From JADGRF01 sp036382515 (GTDB lineage: Bacteria > Myxococcota_A > Polyangia > Polyangiales > JAFGIB01), in assembly GCA_036382515.1 (NCBI GenBank), contig DASVHQ010000289.1:1-64000 (forward strand): a DNA stretch of 64,000 nt. Reading direction: 5' to 3'. The translations under genes and the position numbers were made by a program. Within the stretch, counting starts at the first letter, position 1. Each line of letters opens with the position of its first letter. This document shows positions 57,570 through 64,000 of this stretch, piece by piece. Below the pieces are notes generated by a model, which saw only the letters and a program-made list of their open reading frames with translations, was not told the origin of the DNA and did not search any database.

Positions 57570-59686
57570 ATGCCAAGCACGCACGACAAGCTCCTGGCCG
57601 AGTTCCCCGACACCACCTACCAAGCCTGGCGCCAGCAGGTCGACAAGGACCTCAAGGGTGGCGACTTCCAAAAACGCCTGGTGACGAAGCTGCTCGACGG
57701 CTTCGACGTCCAGCCGCTGTACGCGCCGAAGGCTGGCGCTGCGGGCGCCGATGCCGCTGGCTTCGCGGGCTTGCCTCCGTACCGGCGCGGCGCTGTGGCG
57801 GTCGGCCGTCACGGCGCCCGCTGGGACATTCGCACGCTGCACGATCAGAGCGATCTCGCGCAGCTCAAGGCTGACCTGGCCGCGGACCTCGGGCGCGGTG
57901 CGCGCTCGCTGTGGCTGCGCTTCGATGCGACGGTGCGCTTCGGGCTCGATCAGGACGCCGCACGCACGGGTGCGAAGCTCGATGGCATCCCGTGCAGCTC
58001 GGCGCAGCAGCTCGAGCAAGTGCTGGCCGGCGTGGATCTGGCGGCCGTGCCGCTGATGCTCGACGCGGGCGGCAATGCTCCCGCGCTCGCCGCGATGGCC
58101 TTCAGCGTGGCGCGCAAGCGTGGCATCCCCTTGACCTCGCTGCAGGGCAGCCTCGCGTGCGATCCACTGGGCGCCGTCGCTCGCGACGGCACCCTGCCCC
58201 ACAGCATCGACGTCGCGCGCGCGCTCAGCGTCGAGCTAGTGCGCTTCGTGGCGGAGCATGCGCCCGCGCTGCGCAGCATGGTTGTGAGCACGAGCCCCTA
58301 CCACGACGCGGGCGCCAGCAGCGCGCAAGAGATCGCGTACGCGCTTTCGACCGGCGTCGGCTACCTGCGCTGGCTCACGCAAGCCGGTGTCGACGTGGCG
58401 ACAGCGGCCCGGCAGATCGGTTTCACCTACAGCATCGGAGGCGATCTCTTCCTGGAGCTCGCGAAGCTGCGTGCCGCGCGGCTGTGCTGGAGCAAGCTCG
58501 TGGCCGCGTGCGGCGGCGACGCAGCCGCGCAGAACACCACGCTGCACGCGATCACCTCGCGTCGCACCAAGACCGTGCGCGATCCGTGGGTGAACATGCT
58601 GCGCACCACGACCGAAGCGTTCTCCGCCATGGCCGGCGGCGCAGACTCGCTGACCACGCGCGGCTTCGACGAGGCTCTGGGGCCGAGCGAGGCGTTTGCT
58701 CGGCGTATCGCGCGCAACGTGCAGGTCGTGCTGAACGAGGAGGCGCACGTCACGCGTGTCGCCGATCCGGCCGGTGGCAGCTACTACCTCGAGGCGCTCA
58801 CCGACGAGCTGGCGCGTACGGCGTGGGCGGCGTTCCAGCAGATCGAAGCGCAGGGCGGCATGCAGCAGGCGTTGATCTCGGGCGCGGTGGCCAAGCAGAT
58901 CGCGGAGGTCGCCGACAAGCGCAATGCGGCCGTGCGCAGGCGCACAGCCCCGGTGCTCGGCGTGAGCGAGTACGCGAACCTCGCCGAGGAGCCGGTGGTC
59001 CGAGTCGCCGCGGATCAGGCGAAGTTGCGCGCCGAGCAGGTGGCCGAGGTCACGCGTTTGCGTGCGGCCCATCCACAAGCGGCTGCGGTCGCGCCGCTCG
59101 TGAAGGCGCGCGCTGCCGGTCACGGCGTGTTGCAAGCTGCCATCGATGCGGCGGCCGCGGGTGCATCCATCGGCGCGCTCAGCGCTGCGCTCGGCGCGGG
59201 CGCTGCGCCCATCTACATCGAGCCGCTGCCCGTGCGGAGCAACGCCGAGCTCTACGAGGCACTGCGCACGCGTTGCGACGCCCACACCGCGAAGACCGGC
59301 AAGCGTCCGACGGCGTTCTTGTGCAACCTCGGCGCCATCCCGCAGCACAAGGCTCGCTCGGCCTTCTCGACGGGCTTCATGAACGCCGGCGGGGTCGGCG
59401 TCGTCGACAACGATGGTTTCGGCGTGGCGCAGGCCGCGGTCGAAGCGTTCGCCGCCTCCGGTGCGACGCTGGCCGTGATCTGCGGGACCGACGATCAATA
59501 TCCGCAGTGGGTGCCAGAGCTCGTGCCGCTGCTACGCCAGAGAGGCGCACGCGAGGTCGTGCTGGCGGGTCGCCCCGGCGATCACGAGGCGGCCTTCAAG
59601 CAGGCGGGCGTCGGTAGCTTCATCTTCGTCGGCTCGGACGTCGTCGCCACGCTCAGCACACTCCTCGATCGCATCGGAGTCGCGTC

Positions 59687-59690
<4 letters not shown>
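57570..59690 (+). CDS. mutA: Methylmalonyl-CoA mutase, small (beta) subunit
   Basis: Non-catalytic partner of the B12-dependent mutase that interconverts methylmalonyl-CoA and succinyl-CoA. From ATG 57570 it has 706 residues: DTTYQAWRQQVDKDLKGGDF at the N-terminus, a TIM barrel (WLTQAGVDVATAARQIGFTYSIGGDLFLELAKL), and a C-terminal B12-like domain that lacks the DxHxxG cobalt ligand (around FLCNLGAIPQHKARS). This loss is normal for the small subunit. It overlaps mutB by 4 bases. A divergent region of 116 bases separates it from the histidine kinase gene. Confidence 0.95.
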
Positions 59691-61865
<2,175 letters not shown>

Positions 61866-61885
<20 letters not shown>

Positions 61886-62945
61886 GCGCCCGGCGGCGAC
61901 GTCGTTCGAGGAGCCAGGCGTGGCTGCGCCTGTCGAGCCGCAGCCCATACCGGGCCCGCGCCGGCAGAAGCTCTCGCTGGCCGACTACGTGACCGGTGTG
62001 CGCGGCTGCGATCGCGCCGTGCTCGGCCGCGCGATCACACTCATCGAGAGCAATGCCAAACGCGATCAAGAGCTTGCGCAACGCGTGCTCGTGGAACTCT
62101 TGCCGTTCACCGGCAAGTCGCAGCGCATCGGCATCACGGGTGTGCCCGGCGTCGGCAAGAGCACGTTCATCGAAGCCTTCGGCAGCAACCTCACTGCGCA
62201 GGGCCATCGCGTGGCGGTGCTCGCCGTCGATCCGACCAGTGGCATCACGGGCGGCAGCATCCTCGGCGACAAGACGCGCATGACGCGCCTGGCGCGCGAT
62301 CCCAATGCGTTCGTGCGCCCTTCCCCCTCGTCGGGCTCGCTCGGGGGCGTGGGTCGCAAGACGCGCGAGACCATGCTGGTGTGCGAGGCCGCTGGCTTCG
62401 ACGTGATCCTGGTCGAGACCGTGGGCGTGGGCCAATCGGAGACGATGGTCGCCGACATGGTCGACTTCTTCCTGGTGTTGATGCTGACGAACGCCGGCGA
62501 CGAGCTGCAGGGGATCAAGCGCGGCATCATGGAGCTCGCCGATCTGATCGCCGTCAACAAGGCCGAGGCCGATGCCAGCGCCGCACGCCACGCCAAGCGC
62601 GAGTACATGGCCGCGCTGCGCTTGATGCGCGGCACGCACGCCGACTGGAAGCCGCCGGTGCTCACGATCAGCGGTCTGCAGAATCAGGGCCTCGACGTGC
62701 TCTGGGAGAAGATCGGCGAGCATCGCGAGCTCTTCGAGAAGAACGGCGAAGCGCAGCGCAAGCGTCGCGAGCAGATGCGACGCTGGATGTGGAGCATGGT
62801 GGACGACCGCGTGCTGCGCGCGCTGCGCGAGCACCCGGCCGTGGCGGCTTTGGCCGAGGCGTTGCAAAGCGATGTGCTCGAAGGCCGACTCACCGCGACC
62901 CTCGGGGCCGAGGCGATTCTGCGCGCGTTCGGCATCGATCGCTGA
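61866..62945 (+). CDS. meaB: Methylmalonyl-CoA mutase-associated GTPase MeaB
   Basis: G3E P-loop GTPase that protects and reloads the mutase cofactor; older name ArgK. 359 residues. GITGVPGVGKSTFIEAFG is the P-loop, followed by AVDPTSGITGGSILGDKTRM, VETVGVGQSETMVADMVDFF and NKAEAD. The family-typical N-terminal RQKLSLADYVTGVRGCDRAVLGRAITLIES is present. ATG 61866 lies within the end of mutB. Confidence 0.96.
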
Positions 62946-63024
62946 CGCCCAAGAACCCTGACGAGCCTGCGCCGCGCCGCGCAGACCCATCGGGACCCTT
63001 GAACTTCCGCCACTGCCTCTTGGG

Positions 63025-64000
63025 CTAGGCTTCGACCGGCTCTTCGTCCGAGCCCTCGGTTTCGTCCTCTGACGATTCCTCGTCGATCTCGTCCGGCATG
63101 TCGTCGTGCTCGAAGGGCACGTCGATCTCGTCCTCGCCGCGCTCGTCGGCTTCGCCGACGGCGTCGTCGGCTTCGCCTGCCTCGCGCTGCGATTCGTCGA
63201 GCTCCTCGTCCCAGTCGGCATCGGTCGGCTGGGCTCGGGTTGTCGGCTCCGACTGCACGCGCTCGGACCCCTCGGATTGGCGCTGTTCGCCAGCTTCGTT
63301 GCCCTGCGCGTCGCGCGCCGCTTCGCCGCGCTCTTCGCCACCGCGCCCGCGGTCATCGTCGGAACGCTCGGTAGAACCCTGCGCTTCGCGATCGCGGCGC
63401 CGCGGCTCCGGTGCGCGCTCGCGCTGTTCGCGCTCACGCAGCTCGCGCTGCTCGCTGTTGTCACCGAGCGCCTCGAGCAGATCCAGGTCCAGCTCGTGGT
63501 GCGCGATCGCCTGTGTGCGTACGGCCACGCCGACACGCTCCATCGCGGTGGCGATGGCCATGCCGTCGAACAACGCGCATGGTGCCGCACCCGCCATCGC
63601 CGCTTCGTCGCGTGCGCCGCTCGTCATGCGGCCCGTGCTCAGAATCCAGGCACTGCTGGCTTGCCCGTAGTGATGCAACGCGCCGCGCACCTCGACCACC
63701 GTGTCGCGATCGATCTCACGCGCCGTGCGCACGACCACGATCGCCAGGCGGGTCTCTTCGCTGCCACGCTTGAGCGTGCCCGCGAAGTGGAACTCGGAGA
63801 CGCTGCTGCCGGGACGGCGCACCGCACGCAGAGCCGTCACGCCCTCGGCGTTGAGCCACGTGGCAATCAGCTCGGCAAAACCTGCCGCGGGCAGGATGCC
63901 GAACTTTTGGATGAGCGTGCGGCGCAGCTCGACGCCGTAGCGCTCGGCGGCCGCGAGCAAGTCTTGCTCGACGCGCGCCAGGGGCCTTGGCAGGAGCCAC
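63025..64000 (-). CDS. Mrr-like restriction endonuclease-fold protein with acidic tail (5' end outside window)
   Basis: The frame is open to the window edge, so the N-terminus is missing; about 325 residues are visible. Residues up to about 190 resemble the Mrr_cat/restriction-endonuclease-like fold: GFAELIATWLNAEGVTAL, AIVVVRTAREIDRDTVVEVRGALHHYG, SAWILSTGRMTSGARDEA, ALFDGMAIATAMERVGV. The catalytic Asp...(Gln/Glu)-x-Lys is not evident: the usual xQxKR strand reads AIVVVR. About 130 C-terminal residues are extremely acidic and polar (Glu/Asp/Arg, then almost pure Glu/Asp). It may bind DNA or protein without cutting; function unknown. Confidence 0.6.
   Translation of the reverse strand, partial: WLLPRPLARVEQDLLAAAERYGVELRRTLIQKFGILPAAGFAELIATWLNAEGVTALRAVRRPGSSVSEFHFAGTLKRGSEETRLAIVVVRTAREIDRDTVVEVRGALHHYGQASSAWILSTGRMTSGARDEAAMAGAAPCALFDGMAIATAMERVGVAVRTQAIAHHELDLDLLEALGDNSEQRELREREQRERAPEPRRRDREAQGSTERSDDDRGRGGEERGEAARDAQGNEAGEQRQSEGSERVQSEPTTRAQPTDADWDEELDESQREAGEADDAVGEADERGEDEIDVPFEHDDMPDEIDEESSEDETEGSDEEPVEA

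Noticed and set aside
62947..63025. Inverted repeat GCCCAAGA ... TCTTGGGC across the convergent meaB/Mrr gap
   Set aside because: The arms are only 8 bp and more than 60 bases apart, with no T tract; likely chance.

Overview
The window is a GC-rich chromosomal segment (by eye around two thirds G+C) of a bacterium that is most likely a myxobacterium or another member of the former Deltaproteobacteria. The signs are eukaryote-like Ser/Thr kinases with long sensory or ATPase tails, a PP2C phosphatase, many Ala/Pro/Lys-rich protein tails, a two-subunit methylmalonyl-CoA mutase with MeaB, GTG/TTG starts, and dense ATGA/GTGA overlaps. I see no tRNA or rRNA gene, insertion sequence, phage gene, integrase or CRISPR array. 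Essentially all of the sequence is coding and no gene-free stretch reaches 300 bases.

Layout. 1-3025 (+): end of gap, then pgk, tpiA and secG, a lower-glycolysis operon ending in a Sec subunit. 3107-12282 (-): a 1329-residue kinase/ATPase/TPR regulator, a heterodimeric ABC exporter pair and a TPR protein. 12490-14755: PP2C phosphatase (+) converging on an AI-2E family membrane protein (-). 14830-33556 (-): one long same-strand run. Read in transcription order it is scpA-scpB, a PEGA-domain Ser/Thr kinase, two coupled propeller-like lipoproteins, mutS, pheA, hisC, a lipoprotein, an aroA-family gene, cmk, and rpsA with its own promoter. 33780-38640: a zinc-ribbon/coiled-coil membrane protein, bcp, an ApaH-like phosphatase coupled to a stand-alone Rieske protein, map, and two small genes too short for normal gene calling. 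38829-40541 (+): parA-parB. 40594-57453 (-): folD, lgt, two different lspA genes, ileS, a decayed 5-oxoprolinase gene, an M17 N-domain protein, nusB-ribH-ribB(X)-ribD-nrdR, rlmD-like, mnmA, nifS-like, and a receiver-histidine kinase. 57570-62945 (+): mutA-mutB-meaB. 63025-64000 (-): the end of an Mrr-like protein with an acidic tail.

Functional groupings. pheA, hisC and the aroA-family gene form an aromatic amino-acid cluster wired into cmk-rpsA. lgt and two lspA genes handle lipoproteins, of which the window encodes three. scpAB and parAB handle chromosome segregation. rib genes with nrdR and nusB form the usual flavin cluster, but ribE is absent and the GTP cyclohydrolase II half of RibBA is degenerate. 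nifS and mnmA belong together as sulfur donor and tRNA thiolase.

The most unusual points are these. The EPSP-synthase homologue sits in the canonical aroA-cmk-rpsA position but has lost most catalytic residues. RibB carries a dead cyclohydrolase domain. There are tandem unequal lspA genes. The cysteine desulfurase seems to start at CTG inside the stop of a kinase gene. There are two well-signposted small genes at 38109-38631, and short tandem duplications lie at the parA and map stop codons. All functional statements rest on reading motifs by eye; no database search was run.
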